A DNA stretch of 64,000 nt from Microvirga ossetica (lineage in GTDB: Bacteria; Pseudomonadota; Alphaproteobacteria; Rhizobiales; Beijerinckiaceae). The notes under the pieces were generated by a model. It made no database searches. It was not told the origin of the DNA and saw nothing but the letters and a program-made list of their open reading frames with translations. The first letter of the stretch is position 1. Each line of letters starts with the position of its first letter. The DNA lies in contig NZ_CP016616.1 of NCBI RefSeq assembly GCF_002741015.1, positions 2,203,501 to 2,267,500 of the forward strand, in the 5' to 3' direction. Of the stretch, positions 47,889 to 57,684 are shown in pieces. The position numbers were made by a program, and so were the translations under genes.

Positions 47889-50041
47889 TCGGCAGCGCCA
47901 TCATCATTGCGGTTGCAATCCTCGGCTTCGCAGCGATCGCGCAGCAGACGGGCACGGGCGGCAATCAGCCGCCTGCCGAAGCGCCGCCCGCACCGATACC
48001 TCCGACGAACGGCTCCCCGTCTCAGACCCCATCGCAGCCACAGGTCGATGAATCGGCGCTGCGCTATTTCGCATCCCAGGGCGACACCCGCCGAGTGAAT
48101 GCCGAAATCGCCCGGCTGCGCGCGCTCTATCCCAATTGGACCCCGCCGAGCGACCTCTCCCAGCTCTCCGGCAGCCCGGGTGCCCCGCCGCCGGATCCGC
48201 TCATCGAACGGCTCTGGAACCTTTATCGCGAGGATCGCATCGCAGAGGTGCGCGCGGCCATTGCCGAGCGCCAGACCACGGATGCAGCCTGGAAGCCACC
48301 GGAGGAGCTGGTCACGGCCCTCGAGACGGTCGAAGCGCGCCGCCGCCTGACCAACGCGTCGGATACGGGCCAATGGCGGACGGTCCTCTCGGTGGCGACG
48401 GAGGCGCCCGGCCTTCTCACCTGCATGAACGTCGACGTGCTCTGGCGCGTGGCGGAGGCCTTCGCCCGCACCGACCAGCCGAACCGGACGCGGGACGTCT
48501 ACACCTATATCCTGACGAACTGCGCCAATCCGGCCGAGCGCCTGGCGACCCTGCAGAAGGCCCTCCTCGTTCTGCCCGAGCCGCAGGTGACGGCCCTGCT
48601 CCAGTTCGAGCGCAGGACCGGCGAGACCCCGGACGATTTCGGTTCGATCCGCGACGAACTTGCCCGCCGCCGGGTCGAGCGCGCCTCCCTCGACAGCAAG
48701 ATGACCGCATCGGCAGACGACCTCGCCGTCGTCGAGCGGCTGGTTCAGACCAGCGGCGAAGCGGGCCCCGTGCTGATCCTCGGATGGTACAACTACCATC
48801 ACAACAATCCCACGCGGGCGCTCGAACTGTTCAAGACGGCTCTCGACCGCAACGCCGGCCCGAACGCGGCGGAGGGCTATGCCATGACCTTGCGGGCGCT
48901 CAACCGCCTCGCAGAGGCCGAAGCCTTCGCCTATGAGTGGCGCGAGCGCGCGCCCGAGAACATGAAGATCTATCTCGATGTGGCGACGGCTCTCCTCAGC
49001 CAGGATCCGCCACCGCGCCTCGATACGCAGGTGATTGGCCGGATCGTGCCGGTGGTGATGGCGCAGCGCTTCTCCGACGCGGCCCAGGCGCTTGGCTGGT
49101 ACTCCTACAACACGGAACAGATCCGCACGGCGCGCGACTGGTTCCGCACAGCCCTGAGCTGGAAGGCCGATGACGAGCCGTCCGCCTATGGGCTCGCCCT
49201 GTCGACGCAGCGCCTGAACGACCGCGGCGGCTTCAATGCCGTCGTCGCCCAATGGCGCAGCCGCTCCCAGCGCATCGCCGATCTTGCGGACGGCGTGAAT
49301 CCAGCAACGAGACAAGCCGTCGTCGCACAGCCTGCCGTCCCGCAGCCGGCCATGACCGCTCCTCCTGCCATGGCTGCTCCGGTGGAAACCGCACCACCCG
49401 CGCAGCCGCGTTATGCGCCCCGCGAGGTCACGGTGGAGCGGGTCGAGACCGAACAGGCCTTCGTCCGGACCGAGGACAATGTGCGCCGTCGGCAATCGCA
49501 AGCGCGTTCGGCTCTGGGACGCAACTGCGCCATCACGCGCAATCCCAGCGGCCTCTCGGCCGATGCGGCCCTGACCCGCGGCTGGTGCCTGATGGAGGCC
49601 AACCGTCCTCTCGAGGCGGTAGACGCCTTCGATCGGGCAATCGCCAACGGCAGCAACCGCACCCGGGAGGAGGCGGCCTATGGCAAGTCCCTCGCCTATC
49701 TGCGCAAGAACCTGACCTCGGAAGCGGCCGTGGCGGCTGCCGAGGCGCCTCAGACCCGCGAGCGCCAGGTGGAACTCGGAGCCTCGATCCTGACCCAGCG
49801 AGCGCTTGCCGCCTACCGGGACGGACGCTACGTGGAGACGCTCCACGCCCTGAGCGAGCGGGCCCGGCTCGTGCCCGAGCAGAACGACCTGCTGCTGATC
49901 CGCGCCTGGTCCTATCTCAAGCTCGGACGCTACGATGATGCCGCGAAGATCTTCCGCGCCGTTCAGCAGACCGGCTATTCGGAGGAGGCCGCCGCCGGCC
50001 TGAACGCCATTCTCGAGGTCACCGGACAGATGCGCTATTAG
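47879..50041 (+). CDS. TPR-repeat protein of the cellulose operon, BcsK-like
   Basis: 720 residues: signal peptide (about 1-21), a proline-rich linker, helical TPR repeats (about 55-410), a proline- and alanine-rich spacer (about 480-520) and a second TPR block to the end. No beta-barrel strands are seen at the C-terminus, in contrast to BcsC. Rhizobial cellulose operons are described with a TPR protein, BcsK, in this slot; the match is by position and architecture. It probably sits in the periplasm as scaffold for BcsB, BcsZ or peptidoglycan contact. Start overlaps bcsZ. Confidence 0.7.
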   Translation: MRLVGSAIIIAVAILGFAAIAQQTGTGGNQPPAEAPPAPIPPTNGSPSQTPSQPQVDESALRYFASQGDTRRVNAEIARLRALYPNWTPPSDLSQLSGSPGAPPPDPLIERLWNLYREDRIAEVRAAIAERQTTDAAWKPPEELVTALETVEARRRLTNASDTGQWRTVLSVATEAPGLLTCMNVDVLWRVAEAFARTDQPNRTRDVYTYILTNCANPAERLATLQKALLVLPEPQVTALLQFERRTGETPDDFGSIRDELARRRVERASLDSKMTASADDLAVVERLVQTSGEAGPVLILGWYNYHHNNPTRALELFKTALDRNAGPNAAEGYAMTLRALNRLAEAEAFAYEWRERAPENMKIYLDVATALLSQDPPPRLDTQVIGRIVPVVMAQRFSDAAQALGWYSYNTEQIRTARDWFRTALSWKADDEPSAYGLALSTQRLNDRGGFNAVVAQWRSRSQRIADLADGVNPATRQAVVAQPAVPQPAMTAPPAMAAPVETAPPAQPRYAPREVTVERVETEQAFVRTEDNVRRRQSQARSALGRNCAITRNPSGLSADAALTRGWCLMEANRPLEAVDAFDRAIANGSNRTREEAAYGKSLAYLRKNLTSEAAVAAAEAPQTRERQVELGASILTQRALAAYRDGRYVETLHALSERARLVPEQNDLLLIRAWSYLKLGRYDDAAKIFRAVQQTGYSEEAAAGLNAILEVTGQMRY

Positions 50042-50139
50042 CGCGGCCGCCAACGTCCCGCTGTTGCCGGCTGAAACTTTGTGCCTATTTTAAGCCGCGG
50101 GCGCGCCCGCCCTTTCCTACCCCTCCTGCGATCAGAGCG

Positions 50140-50646
50140 ATGGCGAGCCTGCAGATCATAGTCTTCGACGTGTGCGGCACCGCCTGCGCCCTGCACAGGA
50201 GTGCGGCGCGGGAGTTCCTGCCCTTGCCGCGCCTGTGGCGTCCGCCGGCCCTGCCGAGGCCGGTCGCGGGCTTCTTCAATTTGAGCGGGCGCGCGATCCC
50301 CGTTCTTCGGCTCGACGTGCTTTTCGGACTTGCCCAGAAGAGTGACGATGCGGAAAGCGCGCTCTACCGGCATCTGATCGTCACCGGAGGTTTGGGTACT
50401 ACGGAAACGACGGCGCTCCTCGTCGACCGGGTTCTGGACGTGGCGACCATCGATGCCTCCCGCCTTTCGCCCGTGCAGCAGGCCGACAGCCTCAACGGCT
50501 GCGTCGAGGCCGAGGTCACATGGCAGGACCGCCTCGTCCACCTACTCACGCTCGAGCGCATCCTGCTCGCCGAAGAGCGGCAGGCGCTCGCGGAACTCGG
50601 ACGTCAGGCCCAGAACCGGCTCGGCGAATGGGCGGTTCAGGCTTGA
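50140..50646 (+). CDS. CheW-like coupling protein (WspB position)
   Basis: 168 residues with the CheW beta-barrel pattern: IIVFDVCGTACALHRSAAREFLPLP in the first strands, GFFNLSGRAIPVLRLDVLFGL (the usual NLRG region) and LLVDRVLDVATI. It links receptor and kinase. It is the first gene of a tight eight-gene operon whose order resembles wspBCDAEF. The gap to the cellulose TPR gene is only 98 bases without a terminator, so transcription from the cellulose operon may continue into it. Confidence 0.85.
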   Translation: MASLQIIVFDVCGTACALHRSAAREFLPLPRLWRPPALPRPVAGFFNLSGRAIPVLRLDVLFGLAQKSDDAESALYRHLIVTGGLGTTETTALLVDRVLDVATIDASRLSPVQQADSLNGCVEAEVTWQDRLVHLLTLERILLAEERQALAELGRQAQNRLGEWAVQA

Positions 50647-52076
50647 TGGCGGCACGCGCCGCCCCGTTGATCGATGCCGGCTTTCCGCAGCTGAAAAACC
50701 GCATCATCGAGCGCACGGGGCATTTCTATTACCAGGATAAGGACGACCTCCTATGGGAGCGCGTGCGCAAACGCCTGCGCGCAACCGGTCTTCGCGATTC
50801 AACGCAATATCTGAGCCTTCTCGGCGATCCGATTTCGGGGCCTGCCGAATGGAGCCGGCTTGAAGCCGAGATCACCATCGGCGAGACCTTCTTCTTCCGC
50901 TATGCGGAACAGTTCGCCGCCCTGCGCGCGACGATCCTTCCCGAGATCGTCGCGCGCAAGAGCGCCACACGGCGGCTGCGCATCTGGAGCGCCGGCTCCT
51001 CCACGGGTGCCGAAGCCTATTCGCTTTCCATCCTTGTCAACGAGATCCTCGGCGAGAGCCTGAACGATTGGCGTGTCAGCATTCTCGGCACCGACATCAA
51101 CGACGGCTTCCTCAAGGCGGCGCGGCAGGCGCAGTTCGGCAAATGGGCCCTGCGCTCGATGCCGGCGCCGGAAAGAGAGCGCTACTTCATCGGTGTCGAC
51201 AAGGATCGGTGGCAGGTGCGGCCGGAGTTCCGCTCCGTCGTCCGCTTCGAGCGCCACAACCTGCTGAGTCTCCTCGACGGGACCTCTCCGCTCGAGTTCA
51301 CTGATTTCGACCTGATCCTGTGCCGCAACGTCCTGATCTATTTTCACCCCGACGTCGTGATCCAGCTCGTGGGGGGCCTGCGCGAGCGCCTCGCCGAGGA
51401 AGGCTGGATGCTGCTCGGCCATGCGGAGCCCAACCCTGCCTTCTCGTCGATGATGCAGGTCGTGAACCTGCCGGGGACGGTTGCCTATCGCCGTGGCTCG
51501 AGCGAGGCGATGATTCCCGCCCCGTCCGTTGCGCAGCTCCCGGTCGTGCCCCCGGAGTGGAAGCCGCTCCTGCCCGCGCCCAAGCCGGTGGAGCCAACCA
51601 AGGCTCGGGTTCCGGCACGCCCGCCGCGCGTTCCGGCAAAGGCGCTTCCTGGTCCCGAGGAGCCCGATGCTCTGCTCGGCGAGATCCGCGCGCGAGCCGA
51701 CGCGGGCGATTTCGCAACGGCGGACATGCTGTGCCGAAAAGCTCTGGCCGAACAGCCCTTGGACGCCACGCTGCATTTCTACCGCGGCCTCGTCCTGCGG
51801 GAACTCCGGCGTCCCGACGAGGCGGAGAAATGCTTCCTTAACAGCCTCTATCTCGATAAAAGCTTTGCCATGGCTCACTATCATCTCGGACTCCTGCTGC
51901 TCGCGGAGGGTAGATCCGGTCCCGGGAAACGCTCCCTGACCAATGCCGCCCGGATCGCGGCCGCAATGCCCGGCGACCGCCTGCTCGACGAAGCGGATGG
52001 GCTGACCGCGAAGGATCTGCGCGATCTCGTCCGCGTGCATCTTGACGCGAAGACGCCCGCCGGGCGCAGGGGCTGA
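50646..52076 (+). CDS. CheR methyltransferase with TPR tail (WspC-like)
   Basis: 476 residues. The CheR domain (about 1-275) has RLRIWSAGSSTGAEAYSLSI for S-adenosylmethionine binding, LGTDINDGFLKAAR and DLILCRNVLIYFHPDV. A proline-rich linker (about 285-340) leads to two or three TPR units (about 350-440). CheR-TPR is the layout of WspC, which methylates the WspA receptor. The ATG shares a base with the CheW stop, and the next gene starts 2 bases after its stop. Confidence 0.93.
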   Translation: MAARAAPLIDAGFPQLKNRIIERTGHFYYQDKDDLLWERVRKRLRATGLRDSTQYLSLLGDPISGPAEWSRLEAEITIGETFFFRYAEQFAALRATILPEIVARKSATRRLRIWSAGSSTGAEAYSLSILVNEILGESLNDWRVSILGTDINDGFLKAARQAQFGKWALRSMPAPERERYFIGVDKDRWQVRPEFRSVVRFERHNLLSLLDGTSPLEFTDFDLILCRNVLIYFHPDVVIQLVGGLRERLAEEGWMLLGHAEPNPAFSSMMQVVNLPGTVAYRRGSSEAMIPAPSVAQLPVVPPEWKPLLPAPKPVEPTKARVPARPPRVPAKALPGPEEPDALLGEIRARADAGDFATADMLCRKALAEQPLDATLHFYRGLVLRELRRPDEAEKCFLNSLYLDKSFAMAHYHLGLLLLAEGRSGPGKRSLTNAARIAAAMPGDRLLDEADGLTAKDLRDLVRVHLDAKTPAGRRG

Positions 52077-52078
52077 CC

Positions 52079-52675
52079 ATGGCGAAATCCGTGCGCCGCA
52101 AGCTGCACCAGATGACTCAGATCCGGATCCGTTCCGCCGAGGAGCGGATTCGTCAGATCCTCGACCACAGAACCGAAGGTCTGGCCGCCCGCAAGGACGC
52201 GGCCTCGGCACCTGCCGAAACCCTCTCCCGCGCGCTGGTCTGCGGGTCGGGTCGCGAGCGTTTCGGCATCCCCGTGGAAGAGGTGGCCGAGGTCCTGCCG
52301 GCTCAGAAATGCGTGCCCGTCCCGGATGCGTCACCGGCCCTGATCGGTCTCTTCGGCCGCGGCGGACGGCTTGTGAGCGTGATCGATTTGGCGACCGCCC
52401 TGGGCCTGGAACCCGCCACTGCCGACGAGGGTCAGCACTTCGTGCTGCTGCGGCGCGAGCAGCCCCAGGTGGCGCTGAGGGTCGAGCGCGCCTTTGCGGT
52501 CTCCGAGATTCTCCCGCTGACCGGCGCGGAGGCTGCCGGCTTCCGAAACGATGCAGTCACCGGCTATGCCAGACCCGCGGCCGAGATGGCCGATCGCGAC
52601 GAAACCCTTTCCCTTCTCGATACAGAACGCCTCCTGCGTCCTTTCCTGTCATCTTCCCCTGTTCCTGGAGTCTGA
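52079..52675 (+). CDS. CheW-like coupling protein (WspD position)
   Basis: 198 residues. About 50 residues of basic helix precede a CheW domain: ALVCGSGRERFGIPVEEVAEVLP, GLFGRGGRLVSVIDLATALG and VALRVERAFAVSEILPL. It is a second coupling protein in the operon, as WspD is in Pseudomonas. It sits between cheR and the receptor gene with gaps of 2 and 1 bases. Confidence 0.87.
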   Translation: MAKSVRRKLHQMTQIRIRSAEERIRQILDHRTEGLAARKDAASAPAETLSRALVCGSGRERFGIPVEEVAEVLPAQKCVPVPDASPALIGLFGRGGRLVSVIDLATALGLEPATADEGQHFVLLRREQPQVALRVERAFAVSEILPLTGAEAAGFRNDAVTGYARPAAEMADRDETLSLLDTERLLRPFLSSSPVPGV

Positions 52676-52676
52676 C

Positions 52677-54353
52677 GTGACGATCTCGATCGCCAACCGT
52701 ATTCTTCTCGGCTTCGCCGTCATCGTCGCGCTGATGGTCGGGCTCGGCATCTATGCCATCAACCAGCTCGACGACGTCCGCCAATCGACGGAAACGATCG
52801 TCACGCGCGACCTCGCTCTGATGCGTCAGCTCGAGGACGTCTCCGAGCGGCAGAACACCATGCGCGGACTGCGCGAGGAAATCCTCTCCCGCTTCTTCCT
52901 GCGCTCGCTCGGTCAGCAGCAGGGGGCCGGCGACGACCTTGCCCGCTCCTGGGAGCAGCAGGCCGCGGCAACCGAAGCGTCCCTCGAGCAGACCCTTGCC
53001 ACGGTGAACGGTTTTGCGGCGAACTCGGTCACGTCGCAGCGGGCCGACGCCTGGCGGCGCATCATCGAATCCCTGAACAGGGCAGGCAGCGACCTGCGCC
53101 AATTGCGCTCGACCAGCGAGCGGCAGTTCGCAGCCCTTCAGAACAACGATCTCCCCGCGGTGACTGCCAGCCAGAGCGCACTGAACGGCAGCCGCGAATC
53201 CTGGAGCCGCAATCTCGCACAATCCCGCAGCATCCTCAGCGAAGCGATCACCATCGGGCAGCGGCGGATCGGCGAGGTCTACGAGCAGAGCCGGATGTCG
53301 ATCATCCTGGCCCTGGCCGGTGCTGCCATCCTGAGCGTCGTGATCACCTACGCCCTGCGCTCGTCCATCACCGGCCCGCTCGGCACCTTCATGGGCTTCG
53401 TCGAGCGTGTCGGACGCGGAGAGCTCGGAGGCCAGATGGCGGTGACGGGCAAGGACGAGATCGGGCATCTCGGCACGACCCTCAACACCATGGTCGACGG
53501 GTTGCGGCAACTCGCCCGCCAAAGCCGCGAGGCGACCGAGAACCTGAACGCCGCGGCAGCGGAGATCCGCGCCTCGACCCAGGAGCAGGCAGCCTCCGTG
53601 GAAGAGCAGCTTGCCGCGGTGCAGGAGACCGCCGCCACCGTGGACGAGATCACCCATTCGGGCACGCAGATCGGCAAGCGCGCCCAGGAGGTCATCGCAT
53701 CGGCACAGGCAGCCGCGCAGACCAGCATTTCCGGCCTGCAGGCCGTGGAGGAAACGGCCCGCGCCATGGATTCCATCCGCGAGCAGGCGGAAGCGGTGGC
53801 GGAGAACATCGTGGCCTTGAGCGAGAAGACGCAGGCCGTCGGCGAGATCATCTCGTCGGTCAACGACATTTCGGAGCGCACGCATCTTCTCGCCCTCAAT
53901 GCGGCGATCGAGGCGGCGGCAGCCGGCGAGAACGGCCGCAGCTTCGCGGTGGTGGCCTCTGAGATGAAGACCCTCGCCGATCAGGCGAAGGATGCGACGC
54001 TGCAGGTGCGCTCGATCCTCGGCGACATCCAGCGCGGCATCAACTCGTCCGTGATGCTGACCGAGGAAGCCGTGAAGCGCGTCGCCGCCGGCAAGGAGCG
54101 CACGGACATCACGCAGCAGACCATCACCGGCATCTCAAGCCAGATCCAGGAGAGCGTCCAGACCTTCCAGCAGATCATCGCCTCGACCAACCAGCAGCAG
54201 CTCGGAATCGAGCAGGTGATGGGCGCACTTCAGAACATCCGCCAGGCGAGCCAGCAGACGGCGGCCGGCACGCGTCAGCTCGATACGGCAGCCGCCAATC
54301 TGTCCAGCCTCGCACAGCAGCTTCTCGGCCTTGCCGAGCGCTATCGCCTTTAA
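52677..54353 (+). CDS. Methyl-accepting chemoreceptor (WspA-like)
   Basis: 558 residues from GTG 52677 (TGGAG 6 bases upstream). Helix 1 (about 8-27), a helical periplasmic domain (about 30-205, four-helix-bundle-like), helix 2 (about 208-227), HAMP, then a cytoplasmic coiled coil with tip at about 396-432 (ISERTHLLALNAAIEAA). The tip differs from the consensus: EAARAGE reads EAAAAGE (A415), and EVR reads EMK. No C-terminal methylesterase-binding pentapeptide. In Wsp systems the receptor senses surface contact. Confidence 0.92.
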   Translation: MTISIANRILLGFAVIVALMVGLGIYAINQLDDVRQSTETIVTRDLALMRQLEDVSERQNTMRGLREEILSRFFLRSLGQQQGAGDDLARSWEQQAAATEASLEQTLATVNGFAANSVTSQRADAWRRIIESLNRAGSDLRQLRSTSERQFAALQNNDLPAVTASQSALNGSRESWSRNLAQSRSILSEAITIGQRRIGEVYEQSRMSIILALAGAAILSVVITYALRSSITGPLGTFMGFVERVGRGELGGQMAVTGKDEIGHLGTTLNTMVDGLRQLARQSREATENLNAAAAEIRASTQEQAASVEEQLAAVQETAATVDEITHSGTQIGKRAQEVIASAQAAAQTSISGLQAVEETARAMDSIREQAEAVAENIVALSEKTQAVGEIISSVNDISERTHLLALNAAIEAAAAGENGRSFAVVASEMKTLADQAKDATLQVRSILGDIQRGINSSVMLTEEAVKRVAAGKERTDITQQTITGISSQIQESVQTFQQIIASTNQQQLGIEQVMGALQNIRQASQQTAAGTRQLDTAAANLSSLAQQLLGLAERYRL

Positions 54354-54380
54354 TCCGGCGTCGATGAGGACGCGCGCATC

Positions 54381-56597
54381 GTGACGGATATCCGCAAGCA
54401 GCTCCTGGCCGCCTTCGACGCGGAGCATCGGGAGCATCTCCAGGCGATCCGCTCCGCGCTCGATCATGCGGATCGGGGCGAGATCGATCTGACGGACGTG
54501 TTCCGCCGAGCGCACAGTCTCAAGGGCGCTGCCCGCGCAGTCGACCTGCCGGCTGTCGAGGAGGTGGCGCATCAGCTCGAAGCGCTGTTCTCGCAAGTGC
54601 TCGAAGGGCAGCAATCGCTCGACGCGCCCACCGTCGCGACGGTGCGGCAGAACCTCGACCTGATCGAGGATCTCGTCGCGGATATGTCGAAGCCGCCGGA
54701 GCCGAAACCCCAGGCCCCCACCGTGCCGGCTTCGACGCCCGCATCCGGCGAACCGGAATCTCCGGCTCCGAAAGCCGATGCGACGGATAGCGGCGCGGGC
54801 TCCTATCTGCGCGTCGCCGCCGAGCAGATGGAGGAACTCTCCGATTCCATGTATCGGCTCCTGACGGAGCTGCAGGCGGATGAGGGCATCGACGACACGC
54901 TGCGGCAGATCGAGCAGGAGATTCGCGGGCTGCGCCGAGGCTGGGACCAGCTCTATGCGCAGGTGAACGCCTTAGGCTCCGCGGCTCGGCAAGAATCGAA
55001 CGCGGCAGCGATACGAAGCGGCGGCTCCTTCGCCCCTCGCCTGCGCGATTTCGACCAGGGCCTGAAAACCCTGTTCCGCAGGCTGTCCGCCCTGTCGCGC
55101 GACCGGCGACAGTCGCGCTGGTCCATCGAGCAGGCCGCGAGCCAGGTGCGCGACAATATCGACCGCGTCTCGCTGGTATCGGCGGAAACGGTGTTCGGCG
55201 GCTTCGGCCACATGGTGCGCGAGATCGCCCGGAAGGCGGGACGGGACGTGCATGTGCGCAGCATCGGCCTCGACATCCAGGTGGACCGGCAGGTGCTCCA
55301 AGCGCTCAAGGATCCCGTGATGCATCTCCTGCGCAACGCGGTGAGCCACGGAGCGGAAATACCGGAGGAACGCGTCGCCAGGGGGAAGCCGGAGCGGGCC
55401 GAGGTGACCCTGGAGCTCGCCTCCCGCGGCGGGCGCCTCGCCATCAGCATCCGCGACGACGGGCGGGGACCGGATCTGCGCCGGATCGAGCAGGTAGCCA
55501 TCGAGCGCGGCCTGCTCCAGCCACGCAGCCCCGACCATCCGCCTCCGATGTTGGATCAGCTGCTCGCCCTCGTCTTCGCGCCGGGGTTCTCGACCGCAGC
55601 CGAGGTGGACCGGCTCTCGGGGCGCGGCATGGGACTTTCCGTGGTGGCGGAAGCCGTGCGCAGGCTCCAGGGCAGCGTTCTCCTGCGGCCGCGCTATCCT
55701 CACGGAACCGAGGTTCTGCTGAACGTGCCCTTCACCGCGGCACGGCAGCCGCTGCTGCTGCTGGAGGCCGAGGAGCGGATGTTCGGGATGCCCTCGCATG
55801 CGGTCGAGCGGCTGCTGCGGCTGCGCTCCGACGGGCTGGAAAGTGTGGAAGGCCGTCCGGCCGCCCGGATCGAGATCGGGGGACAAGACGTTATCGTCCC
55901 AGTCGTCGCCCTCGCAGCCCTGACAGGATCCCCGAATGCCCCCCTCCCCACAGAGGCCGGACACGTGAAGGCCGTTCTTGTCCGTCACGGTTCCCGTACC
56001 TGCGCGCTTGCCGTCAACGCCTTCCACGACGTGCGCACCATGCTGGTGAGCGACGTTCAGGCGGTCGGGCTCGGCGAACTCGTCTCCGGAACCGTGCTTC
56101 TGGAAAACGAGATGCCAGCCCTGGTGCTGAGTCCCGACAAGCTGGTCGATCATTGGGTCAGGAACGAAGGCAGGCTCGCTGCGGGCGGCCTCGGCCTCGC
56201 CCAGTGGGCTCCCGAGGACGAGCGCCGCGCCAGAACGATCCTCGTGGTCGACGATTCCATCACCACCCGGACCCTCGAGAAGAGCATTCTCGAGGCGCAG
56301 GGCTACGAGGTTCTCCTCAGCGTCGACGGTATCGACGCACTGCATGTCCTGCGCTCGGGCGAGACGATCGTCGATCTCGTCATCGCCGATGTGGAAATGC
56401 CGCGCATGGACGGGTTCGGCCTGTTGCAGGCGATCAAGAACGACCCGAGGCTCTCCACCCTTCCCGTCATCCTGATGACCTCGCGCGCCGACCCGGAGGA
56501 TGTGCGCAAGGGTCTCGATCTCGGCGCGAGCGCCTATATTACCAAGCAGAAGTTCGATCAGCGCGAGCTCTTGGCGACGATCGGGCAGGTGTTGTGA
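54381..56597 (+). CDS. CheA-type histidine kinase with receiver (WspE-like)
   Basis: 738 residues. Hpt domain with phospho-His H45 in RRAHSLKGAAR; a linker; a long helical region (about 135-270) in the dimerisation position; an HATPase domain with LLRNAVSHGAEIPEERV, IRDDGRGPD and GRGMGLSVV; a CheW-like regulatory domain (about 455-600); and a C-terminal receiver (about 615-738) with VVDDS and phospho-Asp in IADVEMPRMDG. CheA with a fused receiver is the WspE layout. Start is GTG 54381; its ribosome site is weak. Confidence 0.93.
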   Translation: MTDIRKQLLAAFDAEHREHLQAIRSALDHADRGEIDLTDVFRRAHSLKGAARAVDLPAVEEVAHQLEALFSQVLEGQQSLDAPTVATVRQNLDLIEDLVADMSKPPEPKPQAPTVPASTPASGEPESPAPKADATDSGAGSYLRVAAEQMEELSDSMYRLLTELQADEGIDDTLRQIEQEIRGLRRGWDQLYAQVNALGSAARQESNAAAIRSGGSFAPRLRDFDQGLKTLFRRLSALSRDRRQSRWSIEQAASQVRDNIDRVSLVSAETVFGGFGHMVREIARKAGRDVHVRSIGLDIQVDRQVLQALKDPVMHLLRNAVSHGAEIPEERVARGKPERAEVTLELASRGGRLAISIRDDGRGPDLRRIEQVAIERGLLQPRSPDHPPPMLDQLLALVFAPGFSTAAEVDRLSGRGMGLSVVAEAVRRLQGSVLLRPRYPHGTEVLLNVPFTAARQPLLLLEAEERMFGMPSHAVERLLRLRSDGLESVEGRPAARIEIGGQDVIVPVVALAALTGSPNAPLPTEAGHVKAVLVRHGSRTCALAVNAFHDVRTMLVSDVQAVGLGELVSGTVLLENEMPALVLSPDKLVDHWVRNEGRLAAGGLGLAQWAPEDERRARTILVVDDSITTRTLEKSILEAQGYEVLLSVDGIDALHVLRSGETIVDLVIADVEMPRMDGFGLLQAIKNDPRLSTLPVILMTSRADPEDVRKGLDLGASAYITKQKFDQRELLATIGQVL

Positions 56598-56607
56598 GTT
56601 TCGTCCG

Positions 56608-57684
56608 ATGAGTATGGCGCCTCAGCCGCGGGTCCGTGTGATGGTCGTCGAGGATTCCCTCGTCGTCCGTCAGCTGCTGGTCCACATCATCGCCAGCGAT
56701 CCCCGCCTCTTGGTGGCGGCCGCCGTCAGCTCGGCGGAGGAGGCCCTCCAGGAGATCGGCCGCGTGCAGCCGGACGTGATCTCGATGGATATCCGCCTGC
56801 CCGGGATGGACGGGTTGGAGGCGACCCGCCGGATCATGTCGGAGCAGCCGACGCCCATCGTCGTCATCGCCGACAGCATCGAGGATTCCTCGCTCAAGAT
56901 CTCCATGAATGCTCTGAGAGCGGGCGCGCTCACCGTCGTGGAAAAGCCCGTCGGCCTCTCCAGCGCCGGCTATGCGGGGATCGCCAGCACCATCTGCACC
57001 CAGCTCTACATCATGAGCCAGGTCCCGGTGGTCCGTCAGCGCTCCTTCGCGCCATGGCGCGAGAAAACCATGTCCCCGGCTCCCAGGCGGGAGGCCGAAT
57101 GGAAGGCGACGCGCCCGAGCGTCATGGGAATCGCCGCCTCGACCGGCGGGCCGCCGGCCCTTGCCAAGATCCTGAGCGCCCTGCCGGCAAATTTCCCGCT
57201 GCCGATCCTTCTCGTCCAGCACATGGGCGCTCCTTTCATGGAGGGCTTCGCCTCCTGGCTCAATGGACTGATGCCGCTCGACGTCCGGCTGGCGCAGGAT
57301 CAGGAAATCCCGTCGGCCGGCTGCGTTTACGTCGCTCCCGGCGACCGGCATCTGCTCCTTTCCCCCGCGGGCACGCTGAGGGTGAGTGGCGATCCTCCCC
57401 TCGGCAATCAGCGCCCCTCGGCCACCATGCTGTTCCAGTCGATCGCGCGATCTGCCGGCCCGAGGGGACTCGGCGTCATTCTCACGGGGATGGGCGAGGA
57501 CGGGGCGCAGGGCCTCGTCGAGATGCGCCAGGCAGGGGGCTATGCCCTGGCCGAGGATGAGAGCACGGCCGTCGTCTACGGCATGCCGGCAGCAGCGGCC
57601 CGCCTCGGGGGCGTCAATCTCAGCCTGCCCCTCGACCTGCTCGCACCGCGAATTCTGAAATTGGCGCAAGGGGACGGCGAATGA
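56608..57684 (+). CDS. CheB methylesterase (WspF-like)
   Basis: 358 residues. The receiver has VVEDS and phospho-Asp D61 in SMDIRLPGMDG; the esterase domain has the catalytic triad S178 (ASTGG), H205 (VQHMG) and D298 (GMGEDGA). It removes methyl groups from the receptor and, in Wsp systems, holds signalling down: loss of WspF gives high c-di-GMP and excess polysaccharide. It is 10 bases after the cheA gene and overlaps the next gene by 4 bases. Confidence 0.95.
   Translation: MSMAPQPRVRVMVVEDSLVVRQLLVHIIASDPRLLVAAAVSSAEEALQEIGRVQPDVISMDIRLPGMDGLEATRRIMSEQPTPIVVIADSIEDSSLKISMNALRAGALTVVEKPVGLSSAGYAGIASTICTQLYIMSQVPVVRQRSFAPWREKTMSPAPRREAEWKATRPSVMGIAASTGGPPALAKILSALPANFPLPILLVQHMGAPFMEGFASWLNGLMPLDVRLAQDQEIPSAGCVYVAPGDRHLLLSPAGTLRVSGDPPLGNQRPSATMLFQSIARSAGPRGLGVILTGMGEDGAQGLVEMRQAGGYALAEDESTAVVYGMPAAAARLGGVNLSLPLDLLAPRILKLAQGDGE

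Noticed and set aside
47885..50053. Minus-strand open frame of 722 residues opposite the cellulose TPR gene
   Set aside because: The plus-strand frame has a signal peptide, TPR repeats and operon overlaps; the antisense frame has none.
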